Shown here: positions 33,209 to 44,500 of the stretch, in pieces | Layout of the letters: every line of letters starts with the position of its first letter | How positions within the stretch are numbered: position 1 is the first letter of the stretch | Origin: Theocolax elegans | Lineage: Eukaryota > Arthropoda > Insecta > Hymenoptera > Cerocephalidae | Direction of reading: 5' to 3' | Assembly (NCBI GenBank): GCA_026168455.1 | Contig: CM047427.1 | Span: 10,879,505-10,943,504 of the forward strand | Length of the DNA: 64,000 nucleotides | The notes under the pieces: model-generated | What the model saw: the letters and a program-made list of their open reading frames with translations, nothing else | What the model was told of the DNA's origin: nothing | The model's database searches: none | Translations under genes and position numbers: made by a program

Positions 33209-34445
33209 TTGAAATTTCGTAATTCGTGTTACTAATTTCGAATTATTCATTAATTGTTTAAAAAAGTGATCTCTGATAGAAATCGGGCCACTTGTTAATG
33301 GTTTATGACTAAAAATAGATTTTTTATTGTTAATAATAAGTCATTTTCTACCAAGTTTTAAAATTGCCGAATTTACAGATTTCTTTTACTTCTTTTTTAT
33401 TAATATAAACAAAAAAATTTACAAAAGTAAATTCTACAGAGGAATATGCAAATATCTGTACCTTGAATACCTTGATTATACATTAGATACACAAATAATA
33501 CAATACAATATAATATAATAGTAATCTAAAACTACTTACAATTAACTAAAATCTTGTTATAAATTATAAATAAATATAAATTAAAAAAACTCGTGTATAT
33601 ATATAACATACCTAGTTGCATAAGAATAGATAATTCATAAGAAAAAAAAATAATTTTACTTACTACTAAGCATTTGGTGACAAAAAAAAGAAAGATAAAT
33701 ATGCGTATCGTTTCTGTAAAACAATTATTAACTTCTCATGCCTAATTATATTAAAGTTTTAATTATCGAGTTTCTTCCATTGAGACTCTTATTAAGATTC
33801 ATTTCTGGAATATTTTTATATTATTCCGTATTTTTTCCGTCCGTTTTGGAGACGTCTTTTCATTATGATCTCTTTGTAAATTTTGGACAGGTTCTATTGC
33901 TCGAAAGTGTGAAATATTTATTACGTCATTCACTTTAAAATAATATATCGAAACACACGTTTGATTTTAAAATTCTGGGATAAGATCTATCAGAAATATT
34001 TTTAAAGTCGTTTCAATCGCTTGTACATAAGATAAAAACCCTCATTTCGTTCCCATAAATGTGAGAAAAAAGTTCCCAAGGTCACTTTTCACCGATTTCC
34101 ATTCGCAATTTTCTACGTCGTGAGTTAACAAATGCAATCCATTTTTACCAAGGTAAACCTTATAGATAATGGTTAATACAGTCACCGTTTTTAAAACGAT
34201 GATTAATTAAAATTACACTCCAAATTTTGCTTATCTCTATTACGTGGATGGGAATCGTTATACACACACAGACACACGAGAATTCACGTGTAAATTTACA
34301 GGGCGGATACTTGCATTGCTTAGTCATATTTACTTTGAGTAATACCCTGATATGTTGGTGGAAGAAAAAGAAAAAGTTAAAAAAAAATCCTTCTAGTCTC
34401 CTCTATCTACAGTCACTTTCAAGCCGCCTTTACAACCGCACCGAC
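33209..34445. other. AT-rich upstream region of the first Ly6 gene
   Basis: No frame is convincing. Just before the gene, CTACAGTCACTTTCAAG at about 34409-34425 could be an initiator. The leader GCCTTTACAACCGCACCGAC matches the leader of the second Ly6 gene (TTTCCAACCGCAACA). Confidence 0.5.
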
Positions 34446-37400
34446 ATGTCACCAAAGCAGTTTTTTCTTTTTTATTCAATTGCCATCGCGTTCTTTGTTT
34501 CCGTGATTCATCAAGGTAAATGATTTAATTTATTTAATTTTAATTAATTTGAAAACAATTATATTTTTTAATTAATAAATTAATAACCAATTTAGCCAAC
34601 GGATTGAAGTGTTATAAATGTTCGTCAACGAAAAATAAGGAGTGTTACACAAATCCTAAATCTGCAGCGGTCGCGATCGATTGTTCTTTGGTAAATTACG
34701 CAATCGACTCAGTTTTGCCTTCAAACAATTCGACTCTTTTATCTGCTTTCTCGGATAAAACATTCTCACCTGGTAAGTTTAAAAAAAATAAATATTTTCT
34801 TCTTTATTGCGAAAAAAAATCAATTCTCAAACTATTTTAATGAATTGTTCCTTTTAACGTAAACGACCGCGTGTGTAAAATTTTAAGATCGTCTGGTATG
34901 ATAAAAAGTAGATTATACTAAGTGTATTTATATGTCTTTTTCAAACACGCAAATGGTAGATGAAAAATATTCAATGTTTTGCTTACTTTGAACGGTGAAC
35001 GGAAAGTAGTTGAATTTTCTATTTTCACCATCAAATGTATGAAATTTTCATTGTGATGATGATAGTGACGAGAAGCGCTTCGATCACGTCCGAAATCCAG
35101 AATCATTGGTTAAGTCTTTTAACGACGTCAAAAAATGTATGTAATTGGAGAATTCATCAGTTCGTTGTGTTCACCAACGATTCTGGATTAATAGCCATGT
35201 CGGCCTTTGGATTAGTTTTGCAAATAATCGCTCGAAGTTACCTGACTCTCAGTATCGATCTGTCAAACTTCAAATTTGGAAAAGACAATACGCAAATATT
35301 CAAATATCCAACAAGTGGTTCTCTGTTTCTAATATTACAAAATGCTAGTGCAGACGTTCAGGATTTAAAGAATTTGATAAAATTTCTATCGAAAATTTCA
35401 CCGATCTCGCCGAGACCTAAATGTTTGATAATCCTGTTCGATGATAATCTACACCTTGAAGAGTATTATCAAATTTTTTTCATTTACGCGTGGAGCTACA
35501 AATTTTTGGATCTAACGATAATACAAGAGAGTGAAAATTTAAATAGTGACATACCACGCGTATACCATTACAATCCGTTTTTAAACACATTTGCTAAACG
35601 CTTGCTAAACGATGTCGAAGACGTTTTCCCGTACAAATTGAAAAACGTTCATAATTATCCACTGCGAACGATGATTCACGACTTCCTGCCGATATCCAAT
35701 TTTTCGAGGATAAAAAACAGCACAGATTTAAATTTTCACAGTCTCTACTATCCCGAAATATTGATCGCCGTGAAAGCTATAAATTTCTCCTTGGATTTTC
35801 AAATAATCGAGTCGGTCGAGACCAAAGAAGCGATATTCAAATCGATGTTGAACATTTTTACCAAACCTTCAACGGACATGATGTTTGTACCCATAACGAA
35901 TAGGGAAACGTTTTCAAACTTTCTCCAAATCGATGCAGGTCGCGAATGCGTTGGAATATCAGCGATCGTACCGATACTACCATTAAAAATTTTAAACGTA
36001 CCGATGGATACTTTGAGTTACTTATTGATCATACCAATGATTATCATATCATCGACGTTCGTAGCTAAATATTTAAAAATACTACCAACAGATTGGCACG
36101 TTTTTTACACGTTGAAGACGCTGTTCGGCGTTACGGTCAAACAACCCAAAAACAATTCGAGCAGGCTAATATTTTTCGTTATAATTTTACTTTCGTTCAA
36201 GTATTCTATCGAGTTTTATTCGAGAATACTAAACATCAAATTGGTGATCGGTGAGATACCGTTCGACACCTACGAAGAAATTTACAATGCGAATTTGAAG
36301 TTGTTCATCAATCCATTAGATATGCTCAACATCCACATGGATAAGAACGTTTATTCGCAAAAATTAAAATCGAGATTCGTCTACATGAAGGACGTTAATA
36401 AATGCGTGAATAACCTGTTGATGCATAGGAATTGCGTTTGCTTGGCGTTACACTGGATCGCGTTAGCTCAGATTCACAAGTACCAAAGAAGCGACGGATC
36501 GAAAATTATGAAGATAGCCAAACCGTCATTTGGATGTTTGAAACGATCGTACCTCTTTCAAAATTCGTCACCTTACGTTCAACAATTTTCCCGTGTTTTA
36601 CGGAAATTACACGAATCTGGGATTCGTTACGCCGCGATTAATCAGCTTAAATATGAAAGTGCTAAAACAACGTTTGACGAGGACGATGTCGTTGTTAATT
36701 ATTACGTTGTTCATTACATCACATTTTTGACTCTTGGTTACTTGGTGGCTTCTGTTAGATTCTACTTCGAATTCTTTTTCACAAATTATTTAAATCGAGC
36801 ATGTTTATTTACGTAGTTTAAAATGAATGATAAACACCGTTATGTTGTTTCAGATGCATTTGGATTGAGTGACATTACTTACGATTGCGCAACGTTCGAA
36901 GGTGGTAAGTAACGAATCAAACATTGCAATTTTCCTGGTAGAAAATTTTTACCAAAATATTAAATTAATTTAAATTAAGTTACCATCCGACTCATTCATT
37001 GTCTGAGAATTAGAGTTATTATAAAAATTACTGATAACTATATTAAAATTTAAGGAAAATCGTGATTAGTATTGTTTACGATGCAATCTATAATTGTACA
37101 AAATTTAATTTTATAAATTACACACGTATCATCTTAAAGCTTCACATAATTATAAATGGTATTGTAACAAAGGGCAATGTTCTCGTGATTTGGCTAAAAT
37201 TCTAATATAAATTTACCAAAACGTAAAGCTATCCATATAAAATCCCGCGAATTTGTTTTACCCTAGTAGAAATCGAATTTATTTTTTCGGTATGAACTAG
37301 ACATTGTATAAAAATGATTTATAGATATCTATTTACAAACTATTAGGTAGCAATTTTTAACTTTAAATCATTAAAAATAAATAAATTTTTACTAGGTTAC

Positions 37401-37899
37401 TTTATAGGCTTTTTATCGATCTCTCAAATGATGTAAGTGACTTTTATGTTTTTCTGCTTTTTCCAAAATGTTTTTTTATTCTTAACTGTCGAGCGATTTT
37501 TTCTCGTAAGTAGTTGGTTTAAAAATCCTCTACCAATAAAGTTTTCATCACTTTTTGACCATTCTATATGTAGAAAAAAAACACGAATAAAATGTTTAAT
37601 GCAATAATCATAATTCCAATTATTTCTACCAGGGTTCGTAACACCTACGGCACAGCATAATGAATTTAAACATTTAAATTTCAGTTCTCGGGGACGAGAC
37701 GAACGTCGTACGTTTTTGCACATTGAAGCAACTGTCCTGCGCCCAGTACACGGAGATGTACTTAAAAACTAAAAACTTCAAAGTCACAAGCTGTAATCGA
37801 TGCGATTCGGATCTCTGCAATTCATCGACTAATCTCAGCGCTGGTATTCTGAGCGTAATGTTCTCTGCGATATTTGTTTTAATATTGACTAAAATTTAA
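34446..37899 (+). CDS. Ly6/uPAR-type GPI-anchored protein 1 (four exons)
   Basis: Exons 34446-34515, 34596-34772, 36854-36904 and 37685-37899; all introns have GT/AG ends and phase 1. The predicted protein has 170 residues: signal peptide (first 23 residues, MSPKQFFLFYSIAIAFFVSV at the start), and a three-finger domain with ten cysteines opening with CYKC and closing with CNRCDSDLCNSS. A C-terminal hydrophobic tail (GILSVMFSAIFVLILTKI) fits GPI-anchor addition. Asn-X-Ser/Thr sites are present (NNST, NSST). Insect Ly6 proteins of this layout act at the cell surface in septate junctions, channel regulation or neural excitability; the specific role is unknown. Intron 2 houses a complete ionotropic receptor gene. 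A close paralogue follows 0.6 kb downstream. Confidence 0.9.
35035..36816 (+). CDS. Divergent ionotropic receptor (IR), intronless, nested in a Ly6 intron
   Basis: A 593-residue single-exon frame starting at ATG 35035. A hydrophobic N-terminus (1-17) fits a signal peptide. The extracellular half follows the divergent insect IR pattern: YAWSYKFLDLTII (151-163), YNPFLNTF (179-186), and YPLRTMIHDFLP (208-219) opening the S1 ligand-binding lobe. Transmembrane segments are at about 327-347, 378-398 and 555-583. The S2 lobe lies between TM2 and TM3, and the stretch DWHVFYTLKTLFG (353-365) occupies the usual pore-region position. IRs are glutamate-receptor-related cation channels in chemosensory neurons. 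Ligand residues cannot be assigned with confidence. It lies 262 bp after Ly6 exon 2, and its stop is 37 bp before Ly6 exon 3, on the same strand. Confidence 0.85.
   Translation: MYEIFIVMMIVTRSASITSEIQNHWLSLLTTSKNVCNWRIHQFVVFTNDSGLIAMSAFGLVLQIIARSYLTLSIDLSNFKFGKDNTQIFKYPTSGSLFLILQNASADVQDLKNLIKFLSKISPISPRPKCLIILFDDNLHLEEYYQIFFIYAWSYKFLDLTIIQESENLNSDIPRVYHYNPFLNTFAKRLLNDVEDVFPYKLKNVHNYPLRTMIHDFLPISNFSRIKNSTDLNFHSLYYPEILIAVKAINFSLDFQIIESVETKEAIFKSMLNIFTKPSTDMMFVPITNRETFSNFLQIDAGRECVGISAIVPILPLKILNVPMDTLSYLLIIPMIIISSTFVAKYLKILPTDWHVFYTLKTLFGVTVKQPKNNSSRLIFFVIILLSFKYSIEFYSRILNIKLVIGEIPFDTYEEIYNANLKLFINPLDMLNIHMDKNVYSQKLKSRFVYMKDVNKCVNNLLMHRNCVCLALHWIALAQIHKYQRSDGSKIMKIAKPSFGCLKRSYLFQNSSPYVQQFSRVLRKLHESGIRYAAINQLKYESAKTTFDEDDVVVNYYVVHYITFLTLGYLVASVRFYFEFFFTNYLNRACLFT
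37260..37635. repeat. Possible short TIR element in Ly6-1 intron 3
   Basis: ACCCTAGTAGAAAT at 37260-37273 and ATTTCTACCAGGGT at 37622-37635 are inverted relative to each other with one mismatch and enclose 348 bp of AT-rich DNA. Arm similarity beyond these 14 bp is not obvious and I see no target duplication. The same motif occurs singly elsewhere in the window, so pairing may be chance. Confidence 0.35.
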
Positions 37900-38530
37900 T
37901 TAACCGACAAAAGAAAAATCGTATCAATTTTTGTATGAAAACAAATTTCCCTTAATATACAAATCTTAAATTTTGTATTATCAATTATAGATGTATTACT
38001 TATCTTTCGTTAAATCCACTTAACACTGCGTTATTACACCTAAGAGATAAAAAAACTTCGAGTCTGTCCAGATATACTTTCGAAAATAAAAAAAGAAACG
38101 TCAACAATTTCAACTCGACACTTTTACTTCCTGTATATAAAGTAAACGTTATATCTATGCAAATACTTGTACATTTTTTGTTTAATCTACGTATTTGTTA
38201 GGTACACCGTGACAAAATATGTAGCAACAATGAGATGTAACTCAGTGGGTGTGTGCGTTTATTTAGAAGTCTCGTGTAGTTGACTCATATATACACGCAC
38301 ACACCCACATATACACGCGCGCGCGCGATCTCACACACACTCATATATACATGTAATTATTTTTACGTATACCGAATCTTAAATAAAAGCATTACTCATA
38401 ACTATAAGTATAATAAAAGTTTTCCGAGTACGTATATACTCTTATCTGTTAAGAATTTATATATTATAAATATAACACGTCCAACCTCTTGTCCTATATC
38501 AGTATCCAATTGGTCTTTCCAACCGCAACA
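37900..38530. other. Intergenic region between the two Ly6 genes
   Basis: A 631-bp spacer holding the 3' UTR of the first gene (AATAAA near 38086) and the promoter of the second. CA/CG-alternating repeats lie at about 38290-38350. Confidence 0.6.
38456..38503 (+). promoter_or_regulatory. Likely core promoter of Ly6 gene 2
   Basis: A TATA-like stretch (TTATATATTATAAATATAAC, about 38456-38475) is followed about 30 bp later by an insect initiator-type TCAGT at 38499-38503. The ATG is 28 bp further on. Spacing is typical; no direct evidence of use. Confidence 0.45.
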
Positions 38531-41500
38531 ATGTCATTCAGAAGATGTTCACTTTTAACGTTGATTGGTATTGCATTGGTTATTTCCGTGGATCACCAAG
38601 GTAAAGTATCATATTTAAATTGATATTAGAAAATAATTTAATATCACGGATTTAATTGTATTGTATACGCAGTCGATGGGGCGACTTATTGTTACTTCTG
38701 CGAATCGATGAAAGGCAAATTGTGCGACACTGACTCGACGAAATCGGCGGTAAAGATAGATTGTGCAGAATTTTACGAGAAACTCAAACCAAATTCTTAT
38801 TCGAATAATTCTACGGTGTTGAACGCTTTATCGAGTAATCAAACTTTGGCATCTGGTAAGTTAAATGAAATGTATATGTATAGTATATCGTCAAGAAGGG
38901 AATTTTTCATTTAATTTTCAAATCTATTTTTATCGGACAGTTGATACGCACCACAAATTTTTCATTAGAAAATTTAGTGCGCGCCGTGTGCACTATAACG
39001 TTTTATAACGAAATAGTCCATGATTAATTTTTTAATCTCGTAGATGTAGTATTGAAGTTGATTAGTTCGAGTTTTTAACTTAACTTCACTCAAGATAACG
39101 ATATTTTACAATCGAATTATCGGAACAGTCATTGTAATTAGAATCAGCCTTCTCTTTTTTTAATTTTTATTTGTTTCTACAGAATGTGCGATATATGCAC
39201 GCCAAAGCAATGTAATATTTCGAAAATATAAACCCTTAGAGGGCCGAAATTTTGAAAAATTTGAAAGTTCATTATTTTTGTAAAAAAAGTTCCTCAAGTT
39301 GGAATTCAAAGCAAGCTCAAACTAAGGGATAAACATACGTAGCCACATCATGTAGAAACACAATATGTACCTGTGTTCAAGTCTGACGTAAACAAAACTT
39401 ATAACTATATAATTTAAAATTTACAAATATTTTAAATATTTGTAATAATAACATATAAAATTGATAGAGAGGCATCAATAATTAATACAATTTTTATAGT
39501 CAAAGTATATAATAGTTAAGTTGTTTACTATTTTCTCCTGGCTGTTTTTGAAGAGGTCATCTTGGCCCTTAATTCTAATAATGAAACAAATCCCCTAGAT
39601 ACGTGTAAATTTTAAACCGAAAGCAAAAAGTACAAATTTAACAAGAAAATAGCTTAATTTTCTGAAAAAAATTATCTACAATAAATTATATAATTATACA
39701 AAAAAATAACATCTTAAATTTCAATCAGTTTGGTTTTGTTAAAGGTAAAACTACCGCATATGCAATAAATTATACATCTAATAAAATTTATCAAAAACTT
39801 GACAAAAGTAAACGTTCGATCACAACATTTTTAGACCTGACAAAAGCATTCGATACAATTAATCATGTAACACTTCTGGATAAACTATTTTACTGTAGGA
39901 TAGGATAAAAAGCTGATACTCTTTTATCTAGTTATTAATTGTAGAATACAGAAAGTTCAATTCCTAGATACTGCATCAGACCATTTGTTATATATTAATA
40001 CAGGAGTACTTCAAGGTACGATTTTGAGACCACCCGTCGTTATTACATACGTTAATAAAATTATAAAAAAAAACACTAGCTCGAGATGAATGAATTTATA
40101 TTCAAGCAAAATAACGAATGGGCTGTCTTTAAATAAATTATCTCTAAATTTGCTGAAATCGGTGTGTATGACTTTTAAAAATTATTGTGATAATATTACG
40201 CAACATTTAGATATTAAAACTAAAATTGTAAAGTATAAAATAAAATAGTATAATATAAGTATAAAATAGTAAACACTAAAATTGTTAGAACTTGCTAGAA
40301 ATCTAGGGAATACATTTGTATATAATATAAAATAGCATAGCCATATTGACTGTATCGTGAATATATGAAACCAAACATCTCATTTTTAAATTTTCAAAAT
40401 TATCTAATTTATTGCAAATTTATATAATTTATATAATGATTTTTCATGCATTTTTTCGAAGTACCTCAAATTATGAAATAATGATGTAGAGTATGTTTAT
40501 AGAACAAATACTGATTCACTCAGGGGATACAGTATAAAGATTATGAAAATTAGAAAAAAACAATTCTGTAAAGGAGAAATATCATTTGAATGCACATCAA
40601 ATATTCTATATGAATTCTAATATATTATTACGATGGATTACGTAATACATTCTTGCTATCTGAAATGAAAACTAGAAAAGCATACTTTTGTGCGTGAAAA
40701 TATCACGTCAAATGATAACATTTATCCTAATTAAAACTTATATATAATTATCATTACTTTTTCAATGTAGTTGCGTCAAGTCGATTGTAAAAGATCGTTA
40801 TCTTTCCTATCTTATCGATTAATACTAAGTTAAAAACTCGAATCTATTAATTTTGATACCATAGTCATGCGAGTAAAAACTAAGCAAGGTAATCTCAGAT
40901 AAATTAATTGAATCTACTCAATGAAGTTGGGTCACTGCACCAGAGATTGCATCACTGCCAACGAATGAATTTTTGAAGACATAACATTTTTGAGATATCC
41001 TTAAAAGTGGAAAATACACTATTTTTCGGTATTTAAAGTTATATAGCATGGTCAAATTTTTTTTCTAGTAAAATTTTTCATACCGTTTTAAACGATAACA
41101 CTTTCTCTTTAAAATGCCGTTAAGTTTATCCAAACATCTTTTTGGCTGAGATAAAGCGTTTTGAAAATTTTATATGATTTTAGTATATTAAGAGTATGCG
41201 GCAAAAAACCGTATTTTTATTAACAAATGCTAAATACGTTAAAAAATTAATAATAAAAAAAAATTTAAAACACTGTATTTCGGCAAAAAACAAGATATTT
41301 GAATAAACCCAACGATATTCTAAAGAGGAAAACTTATAGTATATAAAATACCATAAACAATTTTTCCAGAAAAAAATTGATACTGTTATATAACCTCAAA
41401 TATGTTGATAAACAGTGTATTTTACACTTTTAGGTTAAGATATTTCAAAAACTTGGAAAAATGTAACAGAGTTTCAGGTTCGAAAAATCGACAAAATTTT

Positions 41501-44500
41501 GTTGGCTTATGTAATTGATAAGTCATAATTACTATGTAATAAGTACAACTTCCGCGTAAAAAAATAAAAAGTTTGCTGTTTGTATAGGTATCAAACAAAA
41601 TTTTTTAGTAATCAGTAAACAATAAGTCAACAAATTACTTATAACAAACATTTTTTTATGTTTATCTTTTCAAGTCTCTTTACTTGCTGTCAATTAAGAT
41701 TTGAGATAATGTTATAATTAATTTCACACGCGAAAAAAGGAAAGCACTTAAATAAATATTAGTAATTTAAGTACTACTGTCAAATTTAAATTTAATACTC
41801 GATTTCTTGATTAACGTTCTTAAGCAGATTTGACTAAACCTCATCTTCAACGATTATGTAAGTTTAGTTTAATAATACATTTTCAGGTTAATAAATTTTA
41901 TAATTCTATCTTTCTAGTTTCGAAAATTATAACAGATTTTATATTTGTACCTTTCATATTTGACCCTTAGCTGCAACACTGGGGGATTTCGTACCACACC
42001 GCAAGAAAATTGTATTGGAAAGCACTTATTGAGTTTCTTAGTTTGCAAAATTTTATTTTATTAAAAATTATTATATTTAGTATAAAAAAATAAATTTAAC
42101 TTGATATTGTTTTGGTGTCATATTTACCCAACGTGGCAGCCAAGGGTTAATGTATATAAATACTTAAATTCAAAACACTTATTTTTTTTAATAAACTCAT
42201 TTAACATTATCCTATGGAACATTCAATAAATTAAACTTAAATTAAATAAAAACAATGTAGTAATATGAAAATAATTATTCGGGAGGATTACGATTGAATA
42301 GAACACATTGCAATGAAAATACTTACGATGTTCTTTATAGAATCGGTTAGGTTTACTAAAATTACAACGAAACATACCGATTTTTTACAATTGTTACTCG
42401 ATTCAAAATATTAAAATATTTATGATAAAAAAAATTAAATTCTTTTAAATTAATTAAATAATGTATTTTTATATGATAATTACTGGAACTAACTTTTGTT
42501 AGTTTAACGATATTAACGATAACTTTAGTAAAATTAACTTTACCACCCCTGCATTGTATGTACAGCGAAACAGAAAATTTACTGAAGAGACGTAAGTAAA
42601 TTTTACTTAACTTTTTTTCCGTCTGAGATGCCAATTACAAAAGTTAACTTTTTTAAAATTCTTTTACACAAACGTTGATGTTATGCATAAAATTTAACCT
42701 TCTTCCATTCATATATGTCATAAACAGTGTAATGAATTTACAATTTAATAATTAATTCAATCAATCTTCTTTATTTTTTACATTGACATCTTTATTCGTC
42801 AAAAACAATCAATCAATTGAACAGAGCTGCGCATAACATAACAACGCGAACATAACCACGACGATCGTCAATATATAATTACATTGTTAGTATAATAATA
42901 CCTTACAGTTTCGGCCAATCCTGACTTTTGTCCATCCTCGGACAACTTTATAAAATTCGCTCTTTGTTACATCGCCAAGGTTTCATATTTGCGGCTTCCC
43001 AAACACCTTCGTATTTTTTTTGACTCATTTGAAACCCATTAATATCTCTAATAACATATCGATTATTTCTGAGTATTTTGGCAATTTCATAAGGGCCTTT
43101 AAATTTTGGTATTAATTTCGGTGAATAGCCAGGAGTTGAATCCAAATTTTTCATCATAACATAATCTCCTTCACAATAAGTGTAAGCATCTTTTCGTTTT
43201 TTATCCGCATATTTTTTGTACGACTTTTGTGATATTTCAGTTTTAATTTGAGCTTTTTGTCGAATATCGTATAAATCTCTATCAATTTTATTAACATTTG
43301 AATCTAAATATTCTTGTATGTGATCATGAACTTTCCCCTTTTGATTTACACCAAATAAAAGCATACTTGGACTTTCACCAGTGGTCTTATGAATGTTATT
43401 ATTAATCGCAAATTCAATTTCTAATATTACTTTAGGCCATTTTTTCCAATTTCATGATCAGATAATTTTCCCAGCATAGGACCAATTGTACGATTTAAAC
43501 GTTCTACTTGTCCATTTGCTTGTGGTGAACCAGTAGCTATTTTATTTAGTTTAATATCATATTCGTTAGCAAATTCACAAAATTCTGTCGATGTAAAACA
43601 AGTAGCTCTATCTGAAATAATATTTTGTGGCTTACTGTAATACAAAAAATAATTTTCTAAGCATGCAATTGCTTCTTTTGAAGTGGTAGATTTTGTTGGA
43701 TACAATTTAATAAATTTAGAAAAACAATCAATTATGACAAAAACATATTTTTTTGCAGGCACTCTAGAATCTATGATAGACATGTGATCTATATGGATAG
43801 TTTCAAATGGTTTATTACCCTTAGGTATCGTATTAATAAAACCTTCCACTTTTCCAGTTGTAGGATTAAAAGCAATGCATTTACAACAGTTCTGTATATG
43901 TGTTTTAATTTTCTTTTTCATTTCTGGAAACCAATAGTCTTTATTTATAATAGTAAATGTTTTTTCTACACCTAAATGACCAAATTCATCGTGATATTTA
44001 AAAATCACATTTTTTTCCATTTCAATAGGTACATAAAACAAAAGTTGATCATGTTGTTTTTTATAAACAATTTCATTAAGCATTTCAAAAAATTTATCAT
44101 CTGCTTTTTCTAACTTTTTTTTAATCATTACAATGTTCTCATCTCGATTTTGGGCTGCAATTAAATTTGATTCTAAAGAATTGTCATCAACAACAGAAAT
44201 CATATGAATTCTACTTAAAAAATCAACATGAGCCATACGTTTCCCATCACGATGCTCTGTAATGTAATCATAATTTTGAAGTTCTAATAACCATTTTGAA
44301 ATACTTACATGAATGTCTTTTTTTTAAAAAGCTAAAGCTAACGAATTACAATCAGTAATAATTTTAAATCGTATGCCTTGCAGATATATACGAAATCTTC
44401 GTAATGCATAAACAATTGCTAACATTTCAAGTACAAAGCTGTGTAATTTACTTTCTTTTTCAGTTGTTCTTTTGGAAAAATAGAATACAGGATGAAATTT

